64,000 nt of DNA from Apteryx mantelli. Its lineage: Eukaryota; Chordata; Aves; Apterygiformes; Apterygidae. Below are positions 1 to 12,879 of the stretch, piece by piece. Under the pieces are notes generated by a model. The model had not been told where the DNA came from. It did no database searches and worked only from the letters and a program-made list of their open reading frames with translations. Numbering within the stretch: the stretch's first letter is position 1; each line of letters opens with the position of its first letter. The stretch covers positions 31,852,425-31,916,424 of the forward strand of contig NC_090020.1 in the NCBI RefSeq assembly GCF_036417845.1, written 5' to 3'. The position numbers and the translations under genes are program-made.

Positions 1-2470
1 AGTTATACGCCCGTGCACAGAACAATCTGTATCACTGCATGATCTGCCTTATAGTCAACTCATACCTTAAAGAGCACTCAAATAAAATTGTCAAAAACAA
101 ATCATTTTCTATAATCTTAAGCTATCCTGACAGCTGCCAACTCGCAACTAAAGTAAAACCTGACTGTACAAAGTCAATAGGAGCTGTATCCCCTAGCTTG
201 TGGAGAATTCAGCCTTTTCCATAGGCGCTAGGTCATAAAAATAAGCATATTTCTCCCATTTGTATTTGCTCTTTTTTTAATTTTAATACTCTACATATTT
301 AGGCTCCCCGTTGTATTCCCCTGATCAGTACTTCTGTGTGGACACTGCTGTCACTCTTCTTTACAGACAAACCATCTGAGGCAATGAAAGGTTAATTATC
401 CAGCTGGAAACTACTGCACAAAGTACTGAAAGAGCCAAATTTTGACTAAGTATTTCCAGACCTTCACACCCTTATTTCTTTAGATGCCCCAGGCACTTTG
501 TTCAGAAAAAGTCTTGTCAGAAGGAGCTGGCTGGGTGAATAAAAAGATAGAATGAACCAACTGAGATAAAACAAGAACAATTTGAACCTTAACCTAATGT
601 TTTTACTGGATTTCCTTTCGTTTTCCCAGACTTGTCCAGGACCAAAAGTGCCATCACATCACGCCAATCACACAACACTGTTTTCCTGCTGTTACGCTCC
701 CAGCTGGAAGGCAGCACTGCTGGCAGCAGCCCTTCTCCAAAGGTCACCCCGGCTCCATATCCCAGCTCAAAACAAGATGTTTTGGACCCTAACGCTGCCC
801 CTGTCTGTGCCAGGTGCAATGGGCGGCTGTATCCTCCTCCTTTGCCTGCTGTAGCAGGGGCCGGATGCACGTATACGCAGATACATGTGGCTTTTGATAT
901 ATAGGGCACTGGGCAGAGAGGCTCCTTTCCCTGAAACACCTAAGAAATGCCCTTGCTGATTTTCAAACAGCCTACAGCGCTGGGCTCTGCTACAGAAGAC
1001 CCCACTTAGCCCTTGCTTTATCCTCTGACAATATGATAAATATTTGATAGCTGCCTATTGCCAGGCAAGTTTCCAGGGAGAAGGCCTGAGCGAATTGGCA
1101 GCGCCTACGCCACACATCCATGCACTTACGTGGAGGCAGGGCCGGTCCCTGCCTATGTCACTCAGGCCTGTTTGGGAAATGAATTTGGCAGCTTCGGTCC
1201 AGCTCCTGGCCAATTAATGGCTGCACTGCAAAAAAAACGATTCTGGAGCTGGCACCAAGCTGAAATTGCTGAGTGACGCGCTTGTCCCACATATGAAAGT
1301 TCAGATGAGCCTGGATGCTTTTCCATCTTCAGTTTTCTCTGCACACAATTACAACAGGAACAGTGGTGTCTCTACTGTGAGATGCAAAAAATACATAATG
1401 TAGAAAAATGTCCTATCCTGGCCAGCAATAAAGAATTAAACTCAGCAGAATTTTTTTTTATGAACTCAAACAATTTTTGTGAACTCAGAAAATACCCCTC
1501 AAATGAAAATTTTCCCAGTGAAAATGGCCATTTTGTCTTTTGGGGGACAGGGCTGATGTTTTCTGATTTTACTGTTAGAAGAAACATTTAAGAAAAAATT
1601 TGGGTTGAACCAACATATGGAAATGAAACCTTGTGTTTCAGATTGATATTTCAGCATTTCAGTATGATAAAATATGAAAATGCCAAAACTTCAAAGGAAG
1701 TCCTTTCATTGCAATTTCCACATTGGCTTTTCCAAAAACCATAGGTTCTGAAATTTTCTGCTCCATAAAAGAGGAAAGAAAACCATCTAGACAAATACAT
1801 TAGGTCATTTTTCCATTAAAATAAGCGTTACAATACTACACTCTCTTGTGGCACGAAAATCCCTCCTCCAAAGAGCTCCAACATATTATATTTGCATAAC
1901 AATGTCCTTAATATCACTCATCAGGGATCTTGGTTTTTGCTCTGCCCATGTTTTAGGAAATTCTCTCTTACTGCTGCAAAGAAGAAGTCATTTATTCCAA
2001 GAAGACTGGCTTTCCTGGTCAACACTCAGCTAATCAAAGTGAATTATCAGAGTGAGATCTGCTTATTTTAGAGCTGTGTATGATACAACAGAGGCTGTGG
2101 TGTCTCTTTACAAGTCTGATTTGTGTTTTGTTTTACTTCTTTGCTCTATCTGAAAAGTATTCAGCTGAAGTACACTGTGAAATTATTTAAGCAGATTTTC
2201 CAAGTAAATTCATTTGCAAATTGTGTGTGGTCTTGTTTTTAACAACACAAAGACTGTGGAACTGTTAAAAATTGTTTAAGAATTTGCAGGCATCAGATCC
2301 TCCTAGCAAATTTGTTGTTTATCCATAGTACAAAATCCACCACACTGTCTTTTCCTTTTGTACACAAAAAGGGAATGCATTCCAGGTATTTCCAAGAAAC
2401 TTTGGCTAGCTCACAAGTTCTTCACATCCAGAATCGTTTCCTTCCTCAGCTGGTTTACTCCAACACCACA
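1..2470. other. Gene-free stretch, unique-looking
   Basis: No recognisable gene. Open frames here are short (at most 116 codons), overlap on both strands and match no protein family I know. The part from about 1,480 to 1,760 is unusually rich in TTTT/AAAA and GAAAATG-type words and faintly resembles old T/A-rich amniote dispersed repeats, but I could not fix a family or ends. Confidence 0.6.
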
Positions 2471-2474
2471 AAAT

Positions 2475-2560
2475 GCACTAGATCCTCAGCCAGTGTCCTC
2501 ATCGTGAGTTTGGGTGGGACAGTGGGGGTTTATACCCATTGAGGATTTGGTTCAATATCA
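2475..2560. repeat. Possible palindromic amniote dispersed repeat remnant
   Basis: The left end (around TAGATCCTCAGCCAGTGT) and the right end (around TATACCCATTGAGGATTTGG) are imperfect reverse complements. They resemble the ends of a short non-coding palindromic repeat found in bird and turtle DNA, whose consensus reads roughly GATCCTCAGCTGGTGTAAAT. The core is diverged. I infer an old MITE-like or SINE-like copy and do not assert a family name. Confidence 0.35.
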
Positions 2561-4560
2561 ATAGCAAAATGTCTGATAGCAGGGCTCAAGGACATCTCAC
2601 TTACCTCCACCTTCCCTTCTTCAAAATGCCGCTGCAGCATCATAACAATTCTCAAAATCATCCTAGCCCTCATCTTTGCCATTAGGTTTGGAAAGGTTTC
2701 TGTAAGCTTATCACTGGCTCTGCCATTAAAAAGCGTTAATAAGTTCTTGAGACAGGAAAATGCTATGGCAAATCTTGATGCTAGTGCTACTCATTACTAT
2801 ACATCTGATATGAAAGCAAAAGCCCTGGAACAAACTAAGCTGCTTTCCTTTGAAAACATCACCCATTTTTCAGCGGTAGCTGTGCTTTGTCTTTCTGTTA
2901 CTTCACTTTGTAAGGTTTACTGTCGACCTGGGATTTGCTGAACCTCAATTCTCTTGTTTTGGTTTAAGCTCAAGATTCCTGCAGAGCAAAATGTAACACA
3001 AAATGTGGCTCTGTGTGCTGGGGAAGAGCGTTTTGCTTTCCAGACATTCAAACACAATCTAGTTGTCTAACTTTTCAGACCAAGAGATATTGACAGGCAT
3101 ATTTCTGCATGATATATGTGTCTTACAGTAAGGTCTGATCCATGTTCATCGTCCAGGGACCTTTCTGAAGAACAACTAACATGCTTGTAAAATTTTACTA
3201 GTAGTTTGGCACCTTTTTTTTCATTTATTCTTCTCAAAAGTACTATGAATAGGAAATCAACAGTCTGAGGTTAGCATATGGGTAAAGAAAAGTCCTGCCT
3301 GTTTATGGGAGCTTTCCATCAGAGTCCTGAAATGGGAGGGCTTCTCGGCAGCCCTCCCTACTTACCCAGTGCATCTCAGGCTCAGTGAGGCACGGCTGCC
3401 ACTTGCTGCCAGTTTCCTCTGCCTTTGAACACTTCTGTAGTAACAAATGCGGGATACATCTTGATGGTATTTAGCAAACAGCCAGGGAGATATTCGTAAG
3501 ACATGTTTTCTGCCATAGTGCTTGCTCTCCTCAATGCTTGGTGACTCACGGAACAGCTTTCACGAGTTGTTTTGGGAGAAAGAACAGGTGAGAATGAGAA
3601 ATTTCAGTCAGGGAGTCCTTGCACAGAAATCCTGAATTCTTCCCACGTCCCCAGTGTACTTCATAGCCCAGCTGATGCTTATATAAACCATTTGAAATCA
3701 TGGAGATATACTGATTTCTACCAGCTGAGGATTTAGCCCTGTATTGTTTTGTTTTGATGCATTTTAGCATGACCATGGTCTTGGTCCATTTTTCTGTGCA
3801 AATGGAGGCACTTTTTCAATGGGAATCCCTGAAATATCAGTAAAAGAGAAAGACTGTGTTACCCAGAGACACACTAAAATTTGTATCATGCAAGGGTCTA
3901 CCCCAAAGACATTAGCAGGAAATTACTTTGTCATCTGTGAGAAGTTTTTGCAAACAAATGGTTTTGTCATTAGAGATAGAGCTTTTTTTTCCCTTCAGCA
4001 AATTATATGGAAAATGCAGGTTTAGGGTAGCCAGACTTCTCTGCAGATTCAGGTGGGATTTGCTGAGGAGTTTCAGCTGAAATAAAAATGACAAAATAAT
4101 TCACGAGTGTTTAAGGCATTTCTCCTGGAAAAAAAGGGAAGATGCATTCTCAAATGCTGTGTTCCCAGGCACATGTAACAAAAAGGGAAGGAGCTGTTCC
4201 ACCTTTACCTGCTAGGCAGCCGCTAGAGCCCTTAGGCAGGTTAGATCCTACTCCCTGGAGAACCTCATCTTGCATCACGCACCCACCATGGCTCTCAAAT
4301 AGCCCTCACTCCCAGCACGGGCTCTGCTCAACCTCAGCTGCTGATGCTTTTCCATTTTGCATGGATGTAATCATTCAGCCAGGGAAGAAGCAAGCATATG
4401 GAGGATCTGTGCAAGGACTCATATACATCTTGCAGGTAGGACACTGCACGTCAGACCCACCCTTCTGACTTAGATGTAGAGTTAATCTGAACTAGTGCTA
4501 TCGGAAGGTCCCAAGACTTGAGTACTTCCATGAACCATCAAGCAGCAGAGTCACTGCACT
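2561..4560. other. Gene-free stretch
   Basis: Nothing with a recognisable function. The open frames are short and on both strands. Around 3,340-3,430 the sequence is slightly more GC-rich, but it is not a CpG island. Confidence 0.6.
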
Positions 4561-4569
4561 AGTGCACTG

Positions 4570-4935
4570 AACTGGATGACTGGAGGGAACCCGAGGCAGT
4601 CTCCTCATTCATCTTGCCTACCTGCCCATCTGGCCATGATCCCACAGAATCACCCACACCAAAGTCATTTCTGACAGAAATTACATTCTGATGATCTTCT
4701 AAGATCTCAGGGATGGATACTCCATAACAAGGGCGACTATTCCTTTGCTATCCTTACCTTTAGAAAGTTTTTCCCCAAATTTCTTCTTACTATGGAAATG
4801 GAGAATAGATGATTCTCTTCCTCTTTACTGTAACCTTTTATCTGTCTGAAGACTATTATCTTGTTCAGTCTTCTCCTTTTGGGGCTAATCACTCTCAGTT
4901 CTTTCAGTCTTTCTGTGATATGTAACTATAACCTT
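4570..4935 (-). mobile_element. Old CR1-type LINE fragment
   Basis: Read on the plus strand, this stretch follows the well-known antisense pattern of old CR1 elements. It has a 'GATCTCAGGGATGGATACTCC'-like block near 4,700, a 'GAAAGTTTTTCCCCAAAT' block near 4,760, then TGAAGACTATTATC and TCAGTCTTCTCCTTTTGGGG near 4,850-4,890, and AGTTCTTTCAGTCTTTC near 4,898. In an intact CR1 this is the C-terminal part of ORF2 read backwards. Many substitutions and the lack of an open frame show a very old, dead copy. The ends are approximate. Confidence 0.7.
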
Positions 4936-5829
4936 TAACATGCTGGCAAGTAAGACCTTGTATGTCCTTGGAGATGTGGTTTTAAGATCTAGGTATCACA
5001 CATACTGTGGTGTTCCAGCCACAGGGCTTTGGGCAGCTGTTGAAATAGAAGCACAGGAACTTTGCTATGTAAGTGTGGAAGTCCTGGTATGAAATCTAAG
5101 GCATCATTGCACTTTTGCAGAAAAATCCAGCATACACATTTTGAATTCAAGTATATAACACCTGTATTCCATTTCAACAACCACTGAGAAAGCTAACCCT
5201 CTGTTTCCTGGGCTGAAAACAAAATGAGCTACTTTGGGTGAACCAGGTTTTGTGTTCAGCATAAATCAGAAATGTTTGCACTGCTGTCTCAGGAAAAAAT
5301 TCCTGTCATCAGTTTGATTGACTATAGGTTTGGGAGACCATCATTCAGTAGCTCAGTCAAAATCCATATAATATCATAGTCCTGCTTATCATATTCAGAG
5401 ACATTAGCACCTCTGTAGATCTTACGAAGTCCAGAAAAAGCTAATTTCAGCTATGAAATTGAAAGTCACATTAGTCCTTATTTTACCAATTTCTAAAATA
5501 TTCTTCAGGAGAAAAAGACCTGTGTTTGAGCTTACATTAAGGTAAATTCAAATTATAAAAATTGCTGATGATTTTTTAGATGTTTGTCAGGATTTTTCCC
5601 GTGTGTCACATTTCTGTGAAACATTTTTATGTTATTAGGATACTTTGTTAGGTAGTTGACATGTTAAAGTTCAACACAAACTTAACTTAGCTTTCCAGGG
5701 GAGCTTTCAAGATGATGGGTTACATACTTACTTTAATGTGATTAATGCTATACTGTCTTTAAATTTAGAAGAAAGCCTCCTTGAATGAATCCTGAAAAAA
5801 GATGTAGATATTTTAAATGAGGCTTTTTA
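4936..5829. other. Gene-free stretch
   Basis: AT-rich sequence in which I see no gene, RNA or assignable repeat. Confidence 0.6.
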
Positions 5830-5955
5830 TATACAAGAAGCACTGAAACACCATCTTGCCCTCCATCAAGATTTGGCCCCATTATGCCAAATGCTATAGG
5901 CTCTCTCATTAGCGAGAGAGCCTTGCACTTTGAGCTCTTGTCCTGAATAGTGTCT
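5830..5955 (+). repeat. Amniote dispersed repeat fragment (family not named)
   Basis: Words such as CATCAAGATTTGGCCCCATTATGCCAAATGCTAT, read in parts, parallel a common bird/turtle repeat with the order '...CCCAATCAAGAT..GGGCCCCATTGTGCTAGGCGCTGTAC...GAGAGACAGTCCCTGCCC..AAGAGCTTACA'. The downstream AGCGAGAGAG...TTTGAGCTCTTG part also fits. A 10-bp perfect hairpin (arms 5,898-5,907 and 5,914-5,923) lies inside it. The name and exact ends would need a repeat library. Confidence 0.45.
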
Positions 5956-6038
5956 TGATTTTCTAGTAGCATAGGTATACTTTGTATTTTTTTCAACGTT
6001 TATTATTTTCTCTTTCTAAAGGAGTTCTTTTGTTTGTT

Positions 6039-6056
6039 CCCCCCCTCCCCCCCCCC
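6039..6056. repeat. Poly-C tract (C7-T-C10)
   Basis: A run of seven C, one T and ten C is directly visible. The opposite strand is a G-rich tract that could form quadruplex-like structure. No function can be assigned. Confidence 0.9.
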
Positions 6057-6639
6057 GTTGCACTTTCTGGTTAGAGCCCAGGTGACTGTGGTTTGGTTCT
6101 GTGGGGATTTTTCCCCTGCTTCTCTCTTCCCATACATTTTTCATGTGCCCATTACTTTAGGTGCCATAAACACAAATTAAAACCAGCATCATTTCTGTCA
6201 GAAAGGACCATATTTCTCTGCTCATTCATTATTTATGCTGCTTCCTTAAGTGGTGTTGTTCTTGCTTGTTTGTCTCTAATAGAGGATACAAGTTATTTCA
6301 CAGCCTTCATTCATTACTGAGATTGGGTTTGATCAAGGAGATCCACTGAAACTTAAAAACAGTGAGATTCATCTTTGCTGATAGATAAATCCATGAACAA
6401 CGTCTGCTGCTGAACAACCAGCCCCAGTCAGCCATAGAAACCACATTAACCTCAACCGTTATTGTGGGTCATTGAAAAGAAGGCAGTCCCTGTGCTGTGG
6501 GCCCATTTGAGCACCGAATATTTAAACTCTGGACCTAGAAAGCATGACGAACTCACGTGATGTATATCAAACCTCAGAGCATGAGTACTTAAAGAGCTGT
6601 TCTGTGTCACCAAATCTGGTCCTGCGAACAACCTCACCT

Positions 6640-6840
6640 CCTCCTCATGAACAAGTCAAACTCCATCCTAAAAATACTTAGGTTTCCCTCTCCCACTGCT
6701 CCTATGAGGAAACTTTCAGATCTATACTACCCTAACACTTAGAAGCCTTCCTATTTCTGTCCTATACTTACAGATGGTCAATTTTGATCCATTTCTTCTT
6801 GTGCTGACATTATTATTCTCTAATTTACATAGTACCATCC
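6640..6840 (-). mobile_element. Old CR1-type LINE fragment
   Basis: The plus strand reads through blocks typical of antisense old CR1: CTACCCTAACACTTAGAAGCC-like near 6,728, then TTTTGATCCATTTCTTCTTGTGCTGACATT in parts, corresponding to the usual 'AACCCATTGCTTCTTGTCCTA' block. It corresponds to a slightly more 5' part of the same ORF2 region as the 4.6-4.9 kb fragment. It is a separate, equally diverged copy, with no coding potential left. Confidence 0.6.
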
Positions 6841-6841
6841 T

Positions 6842-6851
6842 CCCCCCCCCC
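6842..6851. repeat. Poly-C tract (C10)
   Basis: A plain run of ten C, directly adjacent to the end of the old CR1 fragment. Confidence 0.9.
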
Positions 6852-8934
6852 ATGCTGCATTACCTACCGATGTGCTTTGAGGAAGCAGCTGCACATTTTA
6901 TTTTGTGAATTAAACCTGCATGTCTGTGCTGCTGAAGCAAAGACATTTATGCTAATTCAAGGATTTAAAATACTGGGGAAGAAAGAGAAGATGTCCCTGC
7001 TGGGAACAGCGTGTTCACACAACTGTCCACCTTCATTAATGCATTATCATGGAAATACACACAGCATTGATCGTCTGAAGCCTTCAAAAATCAGGAGCCA
7101 AAACCACCTTGCATTTTCCTGGCCAAATGGTGGGAATTGGGCAGTCTTTCTGTTTTATGCTGTCAAAGCTTTTGTTGTTCACATTTTCAAGCTCTTCTGC
7201 ACCACAGGGAAAGCTACATTCCCTTTAAAAGAAGAAGAAAGCAAGCTAAGCTTCTTGGCGAGTCGTATGAAATCAGACTGAGGCTTTGAGAAAAGCATCT
7301 AATGCTACAAAACTCATAATGAAATTGTGAGACTCGACAACACCACTTTCCCTCTCCTTTTCCCCAGGCAGCAATACACAAGGTCATACACTTGTTAGAT
7401 CTACAGAGGGCTCACTAGGTCCTCATTAATAACATGCTGCAAGTCCACCACCGAGTTCATCCTAGACAGGTAAGAGGGAACTGTCATATGTTAACAGCAG
7501 ACCCAGTGAGGACTCTGTCTAAATGCAAGAGTCCTGTGTAGGTTTGTCCCAGCACCTCTGCACAGGAGAACGGCATTTGAAGGACAGTTTATTCCCCTTT
7601 TCTCTTTCTACAGCTGCACTGTTATGAACACCTTGCCAAAGGGGATGCTCCAGCCCTGGGGTGGCTCCATGCGATCTGGGTGCGTCCTGTGAGGACCAAT
7701 GTTTCGCTTGAGACCAGGCTGTGGGTTTTGGTGCTGTAATGACCCCTGCACAGGCTGCCCTAACCTCCCAGAGAGCCGATGGACAGTCAGTAAATTACTG
7801 GCCCACAGGCGCTCACCAAAGGCTGGTGTCTCCTGGCTCTGGCTCTTGAACCTGAGCAGATGAGGCTGGGGAAGGCAGGTAATTTCCTTTACAGGAAAAG
7901 GGAGGATGAGTATGGCCAGAATACATTTTTTTCCTCCTATCTATCCTTACTCTCTAGGGACCCTAAATAACAGCAGCTCCTGGTGCTCTGAACTGCAAAC
8001 CTTTCTACACATTTCCACCATCTCCTTCTCTCTCTTTTCTTTCAGGGGGGTACTTTAGGCAGGAATCAAAGCTATAAAACAGTGGAACTCTACCCAAGCA
8101 GAAGACCAGTCTTTAAAATGAATTAAGAAAACAACGTCGTGCAGGTAACAAGCCTCCGGCTCCCCAGCACCGTGCCCCCACCGTGCCCTGCCAGTGCAGG
8201 CAGCGCCCAGGAGCCCGGCGCGGCGGCAGCATGGGAGACCACTGCCACCCAGTGCTAAACCCGGCTCTGCCACATCCCCTCGCTGTCTCTCACAAGCAGA
8301 AAAAGCCCACAGCGGCACCCGCTCTCCTCTTCTCACCTTAACACCTTGCCACAAGTTCCCTTGGGGGGGGGGGGGGAGGTTTCATGGGCTCTCTTGGACT
8401 TCTGGGCTATAACTGCTTCATCCCTCCATTGTTTTTTCCTTGTGAATTAATATTTCAGCCTGTTCCTTTGCTTTCATTTTAAGCATCAGCTTTTTAAGTA
8501 ATTCTACATAGAAGAAAGTAGTTAATATCACAGTCTTTTTCAATACCTTGTTAAATTAACTGTCTGATTGCAAGGCAGGCAGCAATCTATGAAGCACAGA
8601 AATGAAGTAGTCACTCAGTGGTGCTGAGAGGAGAAGGTGGATCCTGGCTTCTAGACTTAGACACCAAAATCAGGCCCTGCATATATGGGGATGCTAATGA
8701 GATTTAAGCTAAGTTAATTCAAGGTGTGAATTTAAATTGTATCAGGTAAACCACATTACATACCAAAGTGAATTAAAAGAAGCAGAAGTAAGGCCTATTT
8801 TAAATCAAAATCCAAATGTCATCACAGTGAGGTAATGCAGTTTAACTAAGGCATTTAAAAGCAGATTTCATTAACTTTCCTGACGGTGCATCCCTGTACA
8901 GACTAGCCCCAGACCACAGAGCAGGTGCAGCTAG
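6852..8934. other. Gene-free stretch
   Basis: No gene recognised. The frame at 6,877-7,281 (134 codons) has no signal peptide, domain or family resemblance and is treated as chance. GC content rises around 8,150-8,330, ending at a G14 run, but CpG is not dense enough to call a promoter island. Confidence 0.55.
8363..8376. repeat. Poly-G tract (G14)
   Basis: Fourteen consecutive G, the longest G/C homopolymer in the window. It is likely length-variable and error-prone in sequencing. Confidence 0.9.
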
Positions 8935-8985
8935 AAGGAGTTGGATGATGGCAATGGTCCCTTCCACGCTGCTCTCTGGCACTAA
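8935..8985 (+). mobile_element. Possible very old CR1 3'-end scrap
   Basis: GAGTTGGATGATGGCAATGG followed by TCCCTTCCA resembles the CR1 3' motif 'GGTTGGACTAGATGATCTCCAGAGGTCCCTTCCAACC'. Only about 30 bases align by eye, so chance resemblance is possible. Confidence 0.3.
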
Positions 8986-9059
8986 CATGCTGAAATGAAC
9001 TTTCCTTTGCTCCACTCCAGGCTCAGAGAAAGCAGCCTGGCTCCTGCTTCAGCCATCTG

Positions 9060-9190
9060 AGCACTAAATGAGTAGATATTTTGCCTGTCTTTGGTTTACT
9101 CACATGCAGAAAGGGGATGACATTGTTTTTCATTAAGTATTGGTAGATAATGAGGAAATTGCTTATGAATTACTATTGTCTGTTTAGAAG
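9060..9190 (+). mobile_element. Possible MIR-like SINE fragment
   Basis: TTTGGTTTACTCACATGCAG followed by AAAGGGGATGACATT parallels the MIR core 'CTCAGTTTCCTCATCTGTAAAATGGGGATAAT'. The following AT-rich part would be the tail half. It is strongly diverged. Confidence 0.4.
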
Positions 9191-10470
9191 TAAAAGATGT
9201 AAGATTGGATGAAAAGAAAAAAAGATACTCTGTATAGTAGGTATGGACAGGGAATTTAGTTCCTTTCCTTTCTTTTTCTCAAAGCTATATAAATATCTGT
9301 GCTTAGCATTGAAATATTTGTATTATCAAAGAAATCAAGGAATCAAGGGAAAAATCCCTACAAATATAAACCAAAGAAAGATCTGAGCTCCAGCTACTTG
9401 ACTGTAGAAACAGGCAACATGCAGGGGTTATGACTTCACTCTGCTCCACCCCAGTCTCCAAAACCAGTCCTTACCTGGGTGAGTCCTCAGGACACCAGCA
9501 AAGCTCTGCGCAGAATTGCCATGAACTTTACCAAGTTAATGACCAGCTCCTTCCTGGCTCAGTTTCCCATTATGGTTAAAGGTAAGGGAAATAAAACAAA
9601 TAACATGTTAAAGGCCATTAGTGGATATCGCAGTTTATTCCCAGCTTCAGGAAAACAGAATTCTGTAGTGATATGATATCATTTGTTTCTTGGTGATTTG
9701 CTGTACATAGTATGTTACTGACCTTTAGTTACTTACCCACAGTTAAGTGCTACTTACCTTTAATAAATACATTTCCTTTAGTGCTGTTTGCACTTTACAT
9801 ATTATACAAGTTAGTATACATTTAGAGGAAAGAGGGCTTACATATTTTAGACACCCTGCCCCAGGGAGAGAGTGGGAAGGTCAAACAGCCTGGATGGTTT
9901 GGAGAAGAAATAGGCTAGGACAAGTACCCATGGCACATGCTTTCAGCTCAGGGCATCAAGATTTTTCAGCTTCTCCCAGAGTCTTCAAGGTAGGAGCTCC
10001 ATAAGAGGTAGGAGGAATGGGTGATCTTGGACCATAAATCGCTCTCTGAATAAATCTTGGCTTTGTTTTGACACCAAGCCTATCTGTACAGGGAAGCGAG
10101 GGAGCCTGGCCAGGCTGACAAAGCAGGGCTCCCACGGAGGCAGGGAAGCCGAGTGACTGGGAAGCGCTTCTTGCCATGCTCCAAAGTGTCAGGGAGGAGA
10201 CAGGTGCCCTTCTAGGTGCTGGCTTTTGTGATGCAGTGGCAACCCAGCAGCTCTTGCCTTGGAGGAAAAGACAGCAAAGAACATCATACAACTGTACAGA
10301 CAGACCAAACACCCTGTTTAATTCTGAAATTAATGAAGTGAAAACTCCTGACTAAATCTGATTTTTTTTAACATATTCCAAGCCTGAAAAATAATTCAAT
10401 GGTAAAGATAAAAAGAAGCCAGATCATGCAGGACGTTTGCATTAGGCAGGATAAGCCCTTGTAAATGTGC
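9191..10470. other. Gene-free stretch
   Basis: No recognised gene or repeat. Open frames on both strands near 9,950-10,310 look like chance frames in a slightly GC-richer patch. Confidence 0.55.
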
Positions 10471-10545
10471 AGTAGGGATTAATTGCACTTTGGCAGAGAT
10501 GGACTAGATGACCTACCATAACAGTTCTCGAGGTAGTTAACAACC
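10470..10545 (+). mobile_element. Old CR1 3'-end fragment
   Basis: GAGATGGACTAGATGACCTA followed by TTCTCGAGGT matches the conserved CR1 tail 'TGGACTAGATGACCT...AGGTCCCTTCCAAC'. Only the last part of the 3'UTR is present, as is usual for 5'-truncated CR1 copies, and the 8-bp terminal repeats have decayed. Confidence 0.5.
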
Positions 10546-12879
10546 AGAATAAGTCATCCTGAAAATGCAGTAGGGAAGCTCAGTGTGCAAAGACTCACAG
10601 CAGAAATGGCCGTGTTCTTCTGCATGATAATAACAAAAAGCACAAAAGGGTGAATTAAGGACACAAGGCTGGATTTGCACTTTAATTTCCTGATTTTTGT
10701 CGAGTTATAACTTGAACATTCCTAAGAGGTAAGGCAATTTTGTTCACTGTGAAATTTTTATCTGTTTTCTTTTTGCTTCTCTTTTTTCCTAAGTGGGAGA
10801 TGGAAATATCTTGTGACAGATTATTAAATCCTGAGTGGATGATGCAGTTTGACAATACATATTTTTACAGCAAAGTATTTATGAAATTAGGTTTTTATGG
10901 TGTGTGCACTACATACTTATAGCACAACTATTTATTCAGGTAATCATATCTTCTAAACAAAAAGAGCAATATTCATATAAGCATGATTTATTTACCCTAG
11001 AGACTGGAAAAACTCTCTCAGGGAAATGTATATTTAGACATCTCTAAAAAGTGTCTTATTTACCCAGTTAAATACATTAAATCTGGAGATTAGGTGATTC
11101 ACCTGACAGACATCAAGGTCTCCTCTGGAACTGTTTCATTCTGATAAGCAAATGTGTATTTCACGCCTGCTTGCTGGGGAAAAATTACTGTATTTGCACA
11201 ATATCTTGTAATGGCTCTAAAGAGGTGTTTAAACATCACTAGCATTTTTAAACCCCTACACAAAAAAAGCAAACAAACACAAAGACAGTGTGTTTCATAC
11301 AGTACTATATTCAGCTGTGCTGTAGCTTTGATTCAGGGGTGCTGCACATTTACATCTCTGACACATCTGCTGTCTTCAGACCAGCAGTCATTTTGTCTTC
11401 GGTTTGGAGCAGACAGAGGAGAGTCTACAAAGAAAACATGCTGCTTAAAAATTGTAATTGAGTCCTTTCTTGTTTAGGGTATTCTCACTGAAAGTGCATG
11501 ACTGCTGGGAAAACAACCTTTCTGTTAAAGACAGGCTTGTTTATATAGGAGGAATGCTATTGCAAGTTGCTTTTTCAAGGTGCTTGAAAAAATTATTTTA
11601 AGTGTGATCACTAGGATGAAGGGAAAATCAGTGTCTTTGTTTAGCATGGGAAGGTAGATTTTCCTTTCTGCCAATGCTTGTATTCTTCCCAAATGGTTAT
11701 ATTTCCCCAATGACACACTCAAAACTGATTTTTTTCCAGCTTCCTAGAATTTAGATGGAAAAGAAAGAAAAGGACAAAAGAAATGTGACTAGCATTTTTC
11801 CTCTCTACTTCATGTGTGAGAGGGAAGCAAGGCTGTCATGTAGCCAGCCAGATTTACATCCTTCAGACCTCATGTCTGAAACTCTTCAAGCACAGGCTTG
11901 CTTTCAAAGTTGGGACTGAACACTGCTGCCAGGAGAATGGTTGAGAACGACATTTTCGATGGGCTGAACCAGATGGATGGACTCTGGCGCGGGAGGAGGA
12001 GTCTATAGGGGTAGTTCCTCAGTGGACAACAGCTCATAGTGTTGGTTGGGGCACCTCCAGCAGGAAGGTTGGGAGTCCCAGGGCAGCTAGTGGAAGAATG
12101 CAAAGCCTTATTTGTGAGAAATACAAGACCCTTTGTAAGCAGCAACAGGGTGGTAATTTGCATAGGAAACTGATGATTATATTGGTGCTGTCATTTTCTG
12201 GAAATGGTAAACCACTTTTAGAATTCAGAGTGGAAACTACTCAAATTTGTTTGAGCACATGGTGGGATATTTGGGGTAGAGGCTGGAAACAGAAGTCAAC
12301 AGGAGAATCAGAGGAATATGGAGAGAGGAGAGGAAAACCAAAAAGCAAAACAAAGACACAAAAGATACACTGATCTCAAATTTTCCTCTCAGCAAGGCTT
12401 CTCATCTGGGCCCCCTAGAAGAGATGCTGCTTTCAAAGGAATCATTTCGTACATTGGGAAAATAGCAAGAATGGTATGGGAAGAGCCAGATTTTCTGATT
12501 GAGGTGAGACACAATGAAAATGGGGTAGAAGCAAATTCTATATTTTTCTTGGCTTTGTGACCATGTTAGCTACAACCTATACTCCATGAAAGGAGCACTG
12601 AACCACTCCTTTGCTCAGACAGACTTACAAGTCCTCCTGATGCAGCGCACCTTCTCTCCAGAAAAACTCCTTCTCTTCTTCCTCTGCTTCCATGTTACTC
12701 CCAGTCCATACAAGTGATTCACGACTACGTGGACATCCTCTTTTACGCCCCTCAGTATTGGATGATGGAGTCTTCAGTTCCAGTTACGCCACCATCGTTA
12801 CCCAGACACTCAGTGCAGAAGAGAAAGGAAGTCCCTGCACTGAATTACATTTTCCAGAAGTGTAATCATAGTATTTTGC
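10546..12879. other. Gene-free stretch
   Basis: AT-rich. I see no gene, RNA gene or assignable repeat. Open frames reach only 107 codons and have no family resemblance. Confidence 0.6.

Noticed and set aside
589-939. 116-codon frame on the minus strand overlapping two plus-strand frames
   Set aside because: Open on both strands at once, no family resemblance, no splice or promoter context; a chance frame.
6877-7281. 134-codon plus-strand frame
   Set aside because: Mixed composition without domain, signal peptide or conserved motif; isolated in non-coding sequence.
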